DNA of 64,000 bases from NCBI GenBank assembly GCA_041946825.1, contig JBHGBD010000015.1, positions 39,032 through 103,031 on the forward strand, in the 5' to 3' direction. The notes under the pieces were generated by a model. That model was not told the origin of the DNA. It saw only the letters and a list, made by a program, of their open reading frames with translations, and made no database searches. Source of the stretch: CAZTHM01 sp041946825. Its GTDB lineage: Bacteria; Acidobacteriota; Terriglobia; UBA7540. Shown here piece by piece: positions 1-9,600 of this stretch. Each line of letters begins with the position of its first letter. The first letter of the stretch is position 1. The position numbers and the translations under genes are program-made.

Positions 1-1055
1 CTGCCGACCTCTCCATCATGGCTTCTATCTTCTGATTTCTGAATTCTGTCATTCGCCTCGCGCCTCACTGTCTCCACGAGCAGCAGTGCGCACAACACCG
101 CCAAGGCCGCGCTTACCCATCTCCACCGACGTGCGGACGAATCCATCTGCTCTCTCAGAAAGCGACACCCGGGGCGGAGTCCCCCACCCAGTCAGAACCA
201 GCATGGGATGTTATATCACGATTAACGACACGTGTCAGGGGTCACAATTGGAGAGTCACACGCTGGCGCCAAGCGCCGTGAACTGGCATTTGCCTTCTTC
301 CCCCAGTCGTCGGGGCATCGGGCATTGCTTCTCGTATCTGTAGGGGATGGTCGGATACTGGCCGTCCCCGATTTCTTCAATTCACGGGGAGCGTTGGTTT
401 CCAGCCAAACCTAGGAGTCGAGGAAGAGGTTTTGCCGCGAAGCGGAAGGTCTTTGCTGCGGAATAGAAGTAGTGAGGCAAACCGACGTGGGAGTCCTTGT
501 AGCGGGAAAATGCTTTCCCGGAGTTGTATAAGGGCGCCTTCCGAGCCGTATGCCTGAATGCCCGCTGGGTCGCGACCTTGACCGGAACTTGATTGACCGT
601 GCAGACTAGGCGCAAGGAATACAATAAGAGTTGCCCTCACAGCGCACTCAAAGAGTGGATGCCGAACGGATTCGCCAGTGAAAGGGCGGGTTCGCTATTT
701 CATTAGGGCGCAAACAGCCGAAAATTCACGAGGAGGTTGGCACAAGTAAACTGGTCCAACCAGGGATGGAGACTCTCTCGCTCCGAGTGGGACAAAGACT
801 CGACCGCTCGCCTGTAATAACAACCCGTGTCGGATATGGCCCGCTGATCCGGTCTTCAGGTTAGCAGCAATTTGAGTCGGAAGTACCGTTTCGGATTTCG
901 GTTGGAAACCGACACCTCATCATGCGGTACGGCTTAGGCTTGGACCTTTCACCTGGTGTTCTTTCTTGTCAGGAGACCCTTCGCAGGGATTATGAGGTCA
1001 CAACACGTTTTATTGACTGGACGCTTTCACGCCCCCCAACTAGTTCCGGTTCTGC
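1..1055. other. Long stretch without a supportable gene
   Basis: Only short overlapping open frames occur here, none with a recognisable domain, convincing ribosome binding site or consistent codon bias. An imperfect hairpin around 340-368 (GGGGATGG pairing with CCGTCCCC) is the only local structure noticed. It could be the remnant of a decayed gene or the upstream region of a gene outside the window; nothing in it can be assigned. Confidence 0.5.
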
Positions 1056-1436
1056 TCATCGCTCCCGGACGGCGTCGCAAACTTCGCGCGCTTCGAGATC
1101 GCGTACGAACCGGTAATCGAGAATCTTGGCAGCCAGCAAGTGCAGCGTTTCGCCGGCGACCGGAGGGGAGGAGCGTACAACCCAGCCTTGGCACAGGACT
1201 TCTGTGCCCGACTTGCCGGCCATACCCGGCGGGAACATGAAGCGCATTTCGATCAGGTCGCTCACCTTCAGAGCCTCAGCAACTCGAAACAGGACTCCCG
1301 AGCGGCTGATATTTTCGGTTTTAGCGTCACGCCATTGGGATTGCCCGGCGGCGCGGTAACGGATCCCCATCTGCATTCCGTACCGCGGAGCACGCTCGAG
1401 GGAGCTCAAGGTACTGTCATCCCCATACCAGTTCAT
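1056..1436 (-). CDS. PilZ domain protein
   Basis: This 126-residue cytoplasmic protein fits a single PilZ domain, the family that binds cyclic di-GMP. A basic RYR segment near residue 26 precedes a beta-rich region with the NISRSGVLFR motif at about residues 42-51, matching the D/NxSxxG half of the PilZ signature; the expected upstream RxxxR motif is only loosely represented. A basic DYRFVR segment lies near the C-terminus. The next upstream genes on the same strand are a NarL-type response regulator and its kinase, and a second PilZ protein lies at 4249-4593. The family is clear; the process it controls cannot be read from the sequence. Confidence 0.8.
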   Translation of the reverse strand: MNWYGDDSTLSSLERAPRYGMQMGIRYRAAGQSQWRDAKTENISRSGVLFRVAEALKVSDLIEMRFMFPPGMAGKSGTEVLCQGWVVRSSPPVAGETLHLLAAKILDYRFVRDLEAREVCDAVRER

Positions 1437-1601
1437 TGTACGTCCCCTACTAACCCTAGACGCTGATGAAGCGACATCACGCGCACCTGCCCCGGTCGTG
1501 ATTTCGCCTCAGGATTAAGGATACCAAGAGAATGAAGGGTGCCAATGGCCCCTGGGTAGAGTCATTACGGCACAAAAGTGCTACAGGAATGACCGTAGGC
1601 G

Positions 1602-2279
1602 TCAAACCATTTCAGTAAAGAGCTGGTGGTTGACGGCGAAGAGGGCGAGTTCGAGGCGGGTCGAAACTCCCAGCTTGTCGAAAATATTCGTCAGGTGGTG
1701 TTTGACCGTCTGCTCGCTGATGGAATATTTCTGCGCAATGTCCTTGTTGGTATAGCCGGCGACTATTGCCGACACGATCTCAAGTTCACGAGGCGTGAGG
1801 CCAAATGATTTCTTCTTTTCTTGCTCGGCGCCGCTCGGCATCAGGTCGCGCAGGGTGGCCACCAGATCCGAAACGCTCTCCCGCCCCACCCAGTATTGGC
1901 CGGCCATGACCGTCCGGATGCTGCGCAGAAGCATCTGTGTCGCAGACTCCTTGAGGACGACGCCGCGCGCGCCGAGCTGCAGGGCCTCGACGATTTGCGC
2001 ACGTTCGATGGCCGCAGTCAACAGAATGGTCCGCACGGGCGTAGGTGTGCTCACCAACTCGCGCAGCGCGTCGATCCCGGGCAGGCGAGGCATGGCGAGG
2101 TCGAGCAGCAGGATGTCAGGATTGAGCTGGCGCGCCAGGACTACGGCTTCCCCGCCATCAGAGGCTTCTCCCACGACTTTGAGGCCGGGCTCGGCCTCCA
2201 GGAGCTTGCGCAAGCCGTCGCGGAAAATGGGGTGATCATCGGCAATCAGAATTCGGATGTTCTTGTGAGGTTTATCCAT
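1602..2279 (-). CDS. NarL/LuxR-family response regulator
   Basis: The 225-residue protein is a complete two-domain response regulator. The N-terminal receiver has the acidic pair D14-D15, the phosphoacceptor D60 in LLLDLAMP and the conserved lysine in VVLKES near residue 110. The C-terminal LuxR-type helix-turn-helix (about residues 160-220) carries LTPRELEIVSAIVAGYTNKD and a SEQTVKHHL recognition helix. Its ATG lies inside the end of the histidine kinase gene, overlapping it by 8 bases, so the two are very likely translationally coupled and form a cognate pair. The target promoters and the signal are unknown. Confidence 0.93.
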   Translation of the reverse strand: MDKPHKNIRILIADDHPIFRDGLRKLLEAEPGLKVVGEASDGGEAVVLARQLNPDILLLDLAMPRLPGIDALRELVSTPTPVRTILLTAAIERAQIVEALQLGARGVVLKESATQMLLRSIRTVMAGQYWVGRESVSDLVATLRDLMPSGAEQEKKKSFGLTPRELEIVSAIVAGYTNKDIAQKYSISEQTVKHHLTNIFDKLGVSTRLELALFAVNHQLFTEMV

Positions 2280-4068
2280 AGGCCTTCTGCGGGAATATGA
2301 TTTCCAGGCGCGCGCCGCGCCCGGAGCCGGATTCTATCGCGAGTTCGCCCCCAATGGAACGAACTCTTTCTTTTATGACCAGAGGACCTTTCCGAGAATT
2401 CTCCAATTCGTTGTGGTTCAGGCGTCCGGCAAAATCAAAACCCCGGCCGTCATCGTCAATGACCAGCCTCCAATCTCCGTTCTGGGAATCAAAGCGCACC
2501 ATGACGTTGCGGGCGCCGCTATGCTTACGAACATTGACGAGGGCCTCCTGGACGATCCGCGCTACCTCGTTGCAGACGCGCGAAGGAATGGAAACCTCTT
2601 CGAGCGGGGTAACGAATCGCGCCGCAATCCCCGTGTCCCGCCGAAACCGGTCAACGGTGGAGGCCAGATAGTCCAGAAGCTGCTTGGGTCCCAGATTGAT
2701 GGGCCGCATCTGCTGCATCAACTCGCGGAGGTTAATCACCTCCTCGCGAAGAAGTTCCTGAATGCGCGCCAGCTCATCGGCCATGTGACCTTGCGACGCC
2801 GCCGGCTGCCGCCGCAGCACGTCGACTTGCATCTCCAGGCCTATCAACGACTGGATCACCCCGTCGTGGAGCTCGCGCGCGACTCGCGCTCTCTCCAGAG
2901 CCCCCGCACGCGCGCGCAGCCGTCGCACGAGAAACACGCTGTAAATCGCCGGACTGACTTGCTTGGAAATTGTCTGCAGATATCGGACCGCCGCCTCCCG
3001 GCTGGAACTCGCGGAGGGGTTCAATAAACACAGTTGGCCGGACCAATCATTTCCGAAGTTCATGGTAACCGCCAAAATGTGGCGGAAATCATAAAGGGCC
3101 TCGAAAGCTCTGGGGGGAACCCATGGAGCGTCAGGGAGCTTGTGCCCGCTCTCGTCCAGCGCGTAGAGGTCGAGCACTCCGATCCCCCGTTCCTTTCGCT
3201 CGCGGAACGCATGCCAGGCATGACCAGGAGGCTTGAAAAGGTAGGTAGGCTTGTCGCTGGAGGGCACTTCCGTAAGGATCAGGTCTATCTCGGGACTGCC
3301 GGGGTCCATGCGGACTTCCCAAAGGTAAGCCTTGCCGGTGGCCATCTCCTCCAAGGCGAGTATGGCGTGGCGCGACCCAAATACCTGAAGGATGTCCCCG
3401 AGCACCGCACGCAGCGCTCCTCGCAGGCCGACCTCCGCCTGGGCCTTCGAGATAATGCGGGCGATACCCGTCATCTCGGTGCGCAATTGTTTCTCTTCCT
3501 CGCCAAGGTATCCTAAAAGGTATCCGGTAATAAGCAAATACAACCCGCGCATGATAAAGTTATTCAGCTCAAACCTGCCAACCAGGATCGACTGAAAGCT
3601 GGGATCCACTGAACCCACCAGAATCACTTGAAAGAAGAACAGAAGAATAGCCGCTCCCGACGTAGCAAGGGTTTCCTGAAATCCCCAACGATAGGCGGCC
3701 GCCAGAAGGACAAAAACGTTCACGACGAAGAATGGGCTATTGGGGCCGGTTGTGAAGATTGAGATGACCGCCGGCCAGAGAATGTCGATGGCGTGAACGA
3801 TGAATCTGAAAGCGGGAGTGGATTCGCTCCGAATTCGGACCAATGCCAGGATCAGGAGGCTGTGGATGACAAAGATCACCATCAAGGTGATGGTGAGGGC
3901 GGCGAATCCTCCCGGGCGCGTGGGATCCAAAACGATGGCGATGAGAGAACTGACTGCAAGGAAGGCGCGGGCGACTGCCAGCGTGCGCTCAATTTGCTGC
4001 GCTTCGCCGGTAACATGCGGTGTTTTCAACCGGTCAAAATAACCTCTCGGTTCCGCTGCCGATGGCAA
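2272..4068 (-). CDS. Membrane-bound NarL-type sensor histidine kinase (HisKA_3)
   Basis: The 598-residue kinase starts with about 200 residues rich in hydrophobic segments, consistent with roughly six membrane spans and no large periplasmic sensor domain. A GAF-like region follows (about 215-385). The dimerisation domain has the HisKA_3 motif ARVARELHDGVIQSLIGL with its phosphoacceptor histidine near residue 400. An HATPase_c domain follows, with the N-box EALVNVRKHS and a DDGRGFDF G1 box. It overlaps the downstream response regulator by 8 bases. The signal is unknown; the compact membrane domain plus cytoplasmic GAF suggests membrane or intracellular sensing. Confidence 0.92.
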   Translation of the reverse strand: MPSAAEPRGYFDRLKTPHVTGEAQQIERTLAVARAFLAVSSLIAIVLDPTRPGGFAALTITLMVIFVIHSLLILALVRIRSESTPAFRFIVHAIDILWPAVISIFTTGPNSPFFVVNVFVLLAAAYRWGFQETLATSGAAILLFFFQVILVGSVDPSFQSILVGRFELNNFIMRGLYLLITGYLLGYLGEEEKQLRTEMTGIARIISKAQAEVGLRGALRAVLGDILQVFGSRHAILALEEMATGKAYLWEVRMDPGSPEIDLILTEVPSSDKPTYLFKPPGHAWHAFRERKERGIGVLDLYALDESGHKLPDAPWVPPRAFEALYDFRHILAVTMNFGNDWSGQLCLLNPSASSSREAAVRYLQTISKQVSPAIYSVFLVRRLRARAGALERARVARELHDGVIQSLIGLEMQVDVLRRQPAASQGHMADELARIQELLREEVINLRELMQQMRPINLGPKQLLDYLASTVDRFRRDTGIAARFVTPLEEVSIPSRVCNEVARIVQEALVNVRKHSGARNVMVRFDSQNGDWRLVIDDDGRGFDFAGRLNHNELENSRKGPLVIKERVRSIGGELAIESGSGRGARLEIIFPQKAYG

Positions 4069-4248
4069 TCCGTCCCCCTACCCTGATGGCCCAGGTGGCC
4101 AGAATTTCTCACCATAATACGACTCAAAGCTGGCGACACGACAAGGATTTTCCGCACGAGCAACATGCCCACGTATGCGGGTTTCAGAATAAGATATCAC
4201 GGAGAAAATGACCGGGAGGCCGTCCTGAAACCTGGAACTGCACTGGGA

Positions 4249-4593
4249 TCAGACGGAAGCGGATTTTCCCGCCGGTTGGGCCTTTTCGAAATGCTCTGTG
4301 ATGCGGTCCTGATTGTAAATTGAGATCTCACTGAAGGCTACTCCCGTGCCTCGGTCCTTGATGCTGTAAACGACCTCGCCCTTGCAGTTAATCGGCGGAT
4401 CGCCTTCCACCAGGCCGAAAGAGATCTTGACCTCCGGAGATTTTAGCGCCGGGAGGAGTGGAAACAGCAGGCAGCCTCCGCGACTCAGTTGCGAGATGCG
4501 GCTTTGCACGACCCCCGAATCTGTGTACACGGTCACTCGGAGATCGCAAGAATAGCGCGGATATCTTCGCTTCTCTATCCCTCCTCCACCCAT
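4249..4593 (-). CDS. PilZ domain protein
   Basis: This 114-residue protein begins with EKRRYPRY, the RxxxR half of the PilZ cyclic di-GMP site, and continues with ISQLSRGGCLL, matching the (D/N)xSxxG half at about residues 34-44 with an S-R-G-G variant. The rest fits the PilZ beta barrel. It is transcribed in the same direction as the downstream kinase/regulator pair but separated from it by 180 bases. It resembles the PilZ protein at 1056-1436 only at domain level. A role as a small c-di-GMP effector is inferred. Confidence 0.82.
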   Translation of the reverse strand: MGGGGIEKRRYPRYSCDLRVTVYTDSGVVQSRISQLSRGGCLLFPLLPALKSPEVKISFGLVEGDPPINCKGEVVYSIKDRGTGVAFSEISIYNQDRITEHFEKAQPAGKSASV

Positions 4594-4734
4594 AGGCGCG
4601 TATCATACTTGTTGGTCATCCAATGTCAACCGAATATGAGATGACAGGTGTCAGCCCCGTCAGGGCCGAGCGGGACTGCGACCACCATAAGGCTCCCTCG
4701 CAGAAATAGTCTTGCAAACGAACCGTAAGGAAAC

Positions 4735-4764
4735 TGACCACCGAAAGCACCTCAGTGGTAGAAT
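4735..4764 (+). promoter_or_regulatory. Possible sigma-70 promoter of the DUF1059 gene
   Basis: TGACCA and TAGAAT are separated by 18 bases, and the TAGAAT ends 36 bases before the ATG. The -35 match is partial, so this is only a candidate. Confidence 0.35.
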
Positions 4765-4800
4765 GCCGGCACGATCCGATTAGACCCCTAGGAGGCCAAA

Positions 4801-4983
4801 ATGGCCAAGGTGCTGCGATGCCGGGACCTGGGAATGAGTTGCTCTAAAGAGATTCGCGCCGAGACAGAAGACGAACTTATGAAGCTCGCCGCCGAACATG
4901 CCGAGAAGGACCACGGAGTCCACGCGTCAAGTATCCCACCATCCATTCTTGCCATGGTTAAATCGGCCATCAAAGACGAATAA
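4801..4983 (+). CDS. DUF1059 family small protein
   Basis: This 60-residue protein follows the DUF1059 pattern: a short beta-rich start with two cysteines (C7 in VLRCRDLG and C14 in MSCSKE) and a helical AAEHAEKDHGVH segment with two histidines. The spacing of cysteines and histidines suggests a small metal site, but the biochemical role of the family is not established. The start is supported by GGAGG five bases upstream of the ATG. No operon partner is evident. Confidence 0.88.
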   Translation: MAKVLRCRDLGMSCSKEIRAETEDELMKLAAEHAEKDHGVHASSIPPSILAMVKSAIKDE

Positions 4984-5337
4984 GGAATGGCCGCAGCAGT
5001 TCTCGGGTAGTGGTGCGCGGCATACCTGCCACTCGTAAGTCGCCCCGCCCCCCTGAAGGCCAAGTGGCCGGTCAGCGATTGATTCGGACCTTTTGGATGA
5101 AAGCTAAATTCCCGCTGGCCGAAATCGGCCATTTCTGGCCCAAGGCCACCAGCCTTGCGACCTAGACTATTTGTCTGGCTATCTTTTTCTTCTAATCCAT
5201 TGATTTATTGGGGAATCCTGAGGCAGGTCTTTTTCACCCATGGCACGCCGTGTGCACAGACCGGAGTGAGCCTGATGTCTGGCCCTCGCGTCTGTATGAA
5301 AAGAAGAGTGATAACTCATGAGGTTTCAGGAGGGAGC
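4984..5337. other. Intergenic region with a hairpin and a sigma-54-like site
   Basis: No gene is seen. A perfect hairpin GGCCGAAATCGGCC lies at about 5118-5131, followed by a pyrimidine-rich stretch and the sigma-54-like element described separately. Confidence 0.5.
5241..5256 (+). promoter_or_regulatory. Sigma-54-like promoter element
   Basis: TGGCAC, five bases, then GTGCA closely matches the -24/-12 consensus TGGCAC-N5-TTGCW, with one mismatch in the -12 box. It lies about 80 bases upstream of the exported coiled-coil gene at 5338. Single matches of this length occur by chance, so confidence is modest. Confidence 0.35.
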
Positions 5338-5865
5338 ATGAACAACCGATTATCAATCGTCCAAATCGCGGCAAGATCAGGAATTGTTTTGACCGCCGTC
5401 ACGCTTTTGAGTCTCGGTGCGGCACTATCGGCCAAGGCACAAGCACCAACTCCGAACCAGGATCGCGACCGCATCAGAACTGAGCAGCAGGTTCAAGACA
5501 GAGTCCTGAGCCAAGACCGTGACCGGGTCCGAGATCGGATTCGCGACCTCGAACAGACCAGGAGGGTGGATCAAGACCGTCTACGAAAGGCTACGCGGAC
5601 GTACGGGAAGGATAGCGGTCAGGCACAACAAGCCCGCGAGCAACTTACGCGTACTCGAGAGCAACTTCAGGCCGCCAAGCAGGAACGAAAACGCGTAGAA
5701 GCACAAATGCGAGAGCAGAAGCGGATTGAACAACGCGAGCAGGCTGGTGGCGCCGATCTTGGCTCCGGCACGAAGGTGGGATACGGCCAGCGTGGCGAAC
5801 GGAGTGGCGGGATGGGCGGTCCCGGCGGTTCCGGCGGCGGGCGTGGCGGACGAGGACCTCGGTAA
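5338..5865 (+). CDS. Exported coiled-coil protein with Gly-rich tail
   Basis: The start at 5338 is favoured by AGGAGGG just upstream and by the signal peptide that follows it, with a hydrophobic core (about residues 12-30) ending in ALSAKAQA. The 175-residue product then has a charged region built on repeated QDRDR-type units and heptad-like EQ/RQ segments (about 40-145), predicted as a long helix or coiled coil. It ends in a glycine-rich tail (GGMGGPGGSGGGRGGRG). No known domain is recognised. The next gene encodes another exported helical protein, suggesting a functional pair in the cell envelope. Function unknown. Confidence 0.7.
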   Translation: MNNRLSIVQIAARSGIVLTAVTLLSLGAALSAKAQAPTPNQDRDRIRTEQQVQDRVLSQDRDRVRDRIRDLEQTRRVDQDRLRKATRTYGKDSGQAQQAREQLTRTREQLQAAKQERKRVEAQMREQKRIEQREQAGGADLGSGTKVGYGQRGERSGGMGGPGGSGGGRGGRGPR

Positions 5866-5930
5866 CCACGTTCTGAATTTCGAGTTGGGGGCGCGAACCA
5901 CGCGCCCCTGTCTCTTACTTGGAGGATGAC

Positions 5931-6383
5931 ATGAAGAAGAACTTACTCTGGTCTTTGCCAGTCTTACTGGTAGGATTACTGGTCCTTATAGCAGGCCCAA
6001 GCACGTCCGCCTCAGGCCAAACGAATAATACCCAGGCGACGCCCAAGGCTAACATCGGACAGCAGAAACAACTGGACGAGCTCATGCGGCTGGATGTTCA
6101 GCTTCAGAAGGATCGCGACGAACTTCACCAGGCCATCACTCAGTCCGGGTGGGATAGTGAGCAAACGGACGCGGCACAACAGAAGCTCGAAAAACACCGT
6201 GCGGAGTACCGCCAGCTTCGCAGGTCACTGCGCTCGGCGGGCGTGGCAGTTCCTCCTCCCTCGGGGTTTGCCGCCGGTCCGGCGGGCGGTGGGCCGCGGA
6301 CAATGGCGGGACGCGGTATGCATCATGGCGCTGGCCGCCAACACGGCTGCGCCGGCTGTGACTGCCCCTGCTGCCGGGACTGA
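5931..6383 (+). CDS. Exported helical protein with Cys/His-rich C-terminus
   Basis: The ATG at 5931 has GGAGG five bases upstream and opens a 150-residue protein with a strong signal peptide (hydrophobic residues 5-25, then an alanine/serine-rich cleavage region). The mature part has a charged helical segment (LDELMRLDVQLQKDRDELHQ and following). The last 20 residues contain MHHGAGRQHG followed by CAGCDCPCC, a dense cluster of potential metal ligands. The helical body plus metal-ligand tail resembles small periplasmic stress or metal-sensing proteins in general form, but no family is recognised. It lies 65 bases after the other exported coiled-coil gene, likely in the same transcript. Confidence 0.65.
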   Translation: MKKNLLWSLPVLLVGLLVLIAGPSTSASGQTNNTQATPKANIGQQKQLDELMRLDVQLQKDRDELHQAITQSGWDSEQTDAAQQKLEKHRAEYRQLRRSLRSAGVAVPPPSGFAAGPAGGGPRTMAGRGMHHGAGRQHGCAGCDCPCCRD

Positions 6384-6629
6384 AGCTCGCAGCAACAGAC
6401 TGGCTTCCCGGTGCTTCCAGCGAAATGAAGGCGGCCAACCCACGAGCAGAGTGGGCAGTTTGCTCTGAGACAAGACTCCGCCCCGCTCTGGTGACCGCAG
6501 CTGAACTGTGTCCTCACAGTATAGACGGGGACCATGGCCGTCCCTTGCCCCCAACAATCGCCGTGGACGGCAGTATGAGTTGCGGTAGAATGCCTGCGCC
6601 CAAACCGGACCCATAACGCCGCTCTAAGG

Positions 6630-9600
6630 TTGGAAGACGGTACTGTGAGACTTCATTTCCGTGCGAGGCGGCCCGCGCGGCCGAAGTCAGGTGACCCGGT
6701 GGAATCCTCCCGTCTGAAGCAGTGGCTCACGCGCCTGGCGCCCATCTACCCGGGCGAAGGCCGCGTCACGTTACTCTGTCTTGCCGTGAACTTCCTGGTG
6801 GTGACCGGGATCATGTTCGGTCGCAACTCCCGTGACTCGCTCTTCCTCGTGTACTTTGGCGTCCAATATTTACCCTACATGTATTTCGCCAATGCCGCCT
6901 CGCTTATCGTGTGTTCACTTGCCTACACGACCCTGGTGGACCGATTCGAGCGCGGGAAATTCCTGGGTGGCATTTCGCTGCTTTTCATCGCCAGTCTCGT
7001 TGCCAGCCGTATGGTCCTGGCCGGACTCACCCAGAAGGAACACAGCTGGTTCTTCCCCGTCCTTTACATGGCCTCGCAAGTCATCTGGTACTTCTCCCTG
7101 ATGCAGTTCTGGACATTCGTCGGAGACTTGTTCGATACTCGTCAGGCCAAACGCATCTTTCCCTTCCTGGCCGTCGGCGCACTGCTCGGCATGGTAAGCG
7201 TCGGACTCTTCAGCAAGCAACTGGTTCGGACTCTGGGGACGGAAAACCTGCTTCTGGTGTGGGCAGGATTGATCTTCGCAGCGACGGCGCTTGCCGCTTA
7301 TATCTATCAACGGCATAGGCCGACGCGTGAGCCCGGAGTTCGCGATGCGGCATCGACTCCCAAGGCCGTCAAGCCATCCGAGTGGCAGAAGATCCGCGAC
7401 GGCTTTCGCGAGGTGGGACGGGAACCGCTGCTTCGGTCGATGGCCGGCTATATTCTGCTGATGTGGACCGTGTACGCGGTCGTGGATTTCTGCTTCAACA
7501 AGACCATGCGAGCGCGCTACCCCAACCCTAACGACCTGACGACCTTCTTCGGCATCTTCATCGGTGTCCAGGGATTTCTGTGCCTGGCTATTCAGTTACT
7601 TCTGGTGCGGCCGGTTATCAGCCGGTTGGGCGTGGGCAAGACGATCAGCTTTCATCCCGGGTTCCTCGTCGCAGGTACGGCCTGGATGAGCGCGCAGTAC
7701 GGCTATCCGTCAGTCCTGACCACGAAGCTGGGCGACGCGTCGATGCTTTACACGTTTTCGGATTCGTCTTATCAATTGCTCTACAATCCCGTCCCACTCG
7801 ATCGCCGCCCGCGCGTGCGCGGTTTCATCGAAGGTTACATCCGGCCGCTTTCTCTCGCCGCTGCCGGCGGGCTGATTCTCCTGGGCAACGCCTACCTCAA
7901 ACCCATCGTGCTGATTTCAGGGCGGGAAATCAGCGTTGGCCAGCAACTTTCCTGGGGGGCGGCGGTTCTCAGTCTGATGTGGTTGGGCGTGGCGTTGACA
8001 GCCAATAAGGGTTACATACGCGCTCTGCTCCAGAACTTGCAGACGGGCAGCCTGGCGCTTCGCCAGGCGGCGGCGACCGCCCTGAGGAAGATGCAGGATC
8101 CGTCGAGCCTGGCTATTGTCACCGAGACCCTCCGCGGCGCGAACGCGGACCGCGTTATGGCGGCGATTCATTTCCTGGAGAATTTCCCGGGCGAACAGGT
8201 AAACAATTCCCTCGTCGCGCTCCTCACGCACGCCGACCCGCGCGTGCGTGCCACCGCAGTCAGCGCGCTGGGCCGGCGCGGCGGTGCAAGCTACGTCGAC
8301 CGCGTGACGTCACTCTTAAACGATTCGGACCCGCGAGTCCGCGCCAACGTCGTTGAAGCGTTGGCCGCGACGCGAGACCCGGCCCTGCCAGAAAAGCTCC
8401 AGCCGCTCCTGAACGACCCCTCGACTCGCACGCGCGTCAATACCGTGCTGACCATCGCGGCGATCCAGGGGACAAACGCGGCCGCCGAATCTCTCCCGAT
8501 GATCCGTGAACTGGCGCGCGGGGACAAGCAGGCGCGGTCCACGGCCACCTTCGCGCTGGGGCGCCTTCCGCTTGACGATTCCATGGATTTACTTGTGGAG
8601 TTGCTCCATGACCGCGAATTGCGTATCCGCTGTGAGGCAGCACAGGCGTTAGGGAGAATTGGCACACCGCGAGTCATCTCGCCGCTGATTGAATCGTTGG
8701 CCGGGCCGGCCGAGCTACGCCACGACGTGCGCCGGGCACTGGCCGCCATTCTGACCCGCTGCGGCGAGTCCTGCATCCGCGAGATGGTCGACGCGGCGCT
8801 GAACTCCGAGCGCGTCGAGATTCGCAGTGAGTTGGCGGACGTGCTGGGGCGACTGAAGAACCCCAAGGTGATCGAACCGCTCGTGGAACTCTTGAAGGAT
8901 CCCGAATGGCGGGTGCGCTGGAAGGTATTGAAGTCCTTTGAAAAGCTGGCGCGGGATCTGAAACTCCCGGAAGGGGCCCGGGCGGCGCTCTTCGACTACG
9001 CCCATTCCGAGCTCGGAGCGTTCCGGCAAAGTATGCTTGCGACTCAGACCCTCGTGCCGCAACCGGCCGCCGAAGCCGACCGCCTGCTCAGCCTTGCCCT
9101 CGAAGAGGATCGCTTGAAAATCCAGGAGCGCGTCTTTCACATGCTCGGGATCTTGTGCGGGCGAGACCGCATGCTGGCGATCTTTGAGAAGCTGCAGTCC
9201 AAGGATTCGCGCTTGCGCGCCGACGCCCTGGAGGCGCTGGAAACACTCGCACCGAAGGTCATCGCGCGCGAGGTCTTGGGGTTGCTTGAGCCCGCCCCGG
9301 TTGCCAGGGGCGCCACTGCTCCGCCGGCCTACCCCTATCTTGAGGCGCTCGCCAAACACCCCAAAGCGTGGATCCGTGCGTGCACGGCTTTCTATCTCGG
9401 CCATCATCCCAACAGCGACCGTGACACACTGCTTCTGACGTTGCTTGCCGACCGCGCGCCGCTGGTCCGCGAGACGGCTCTTTACGCGGGTTGGAAACGC
9501 GGGGGAGAATCATGGAAGCCGCAGATCGAAGTGGCGACTCAATCCTCCGACGCCCCGCTGGCCCAGGCCGCGCGGAGAATTCTCACCCGGGCGGGGAATC

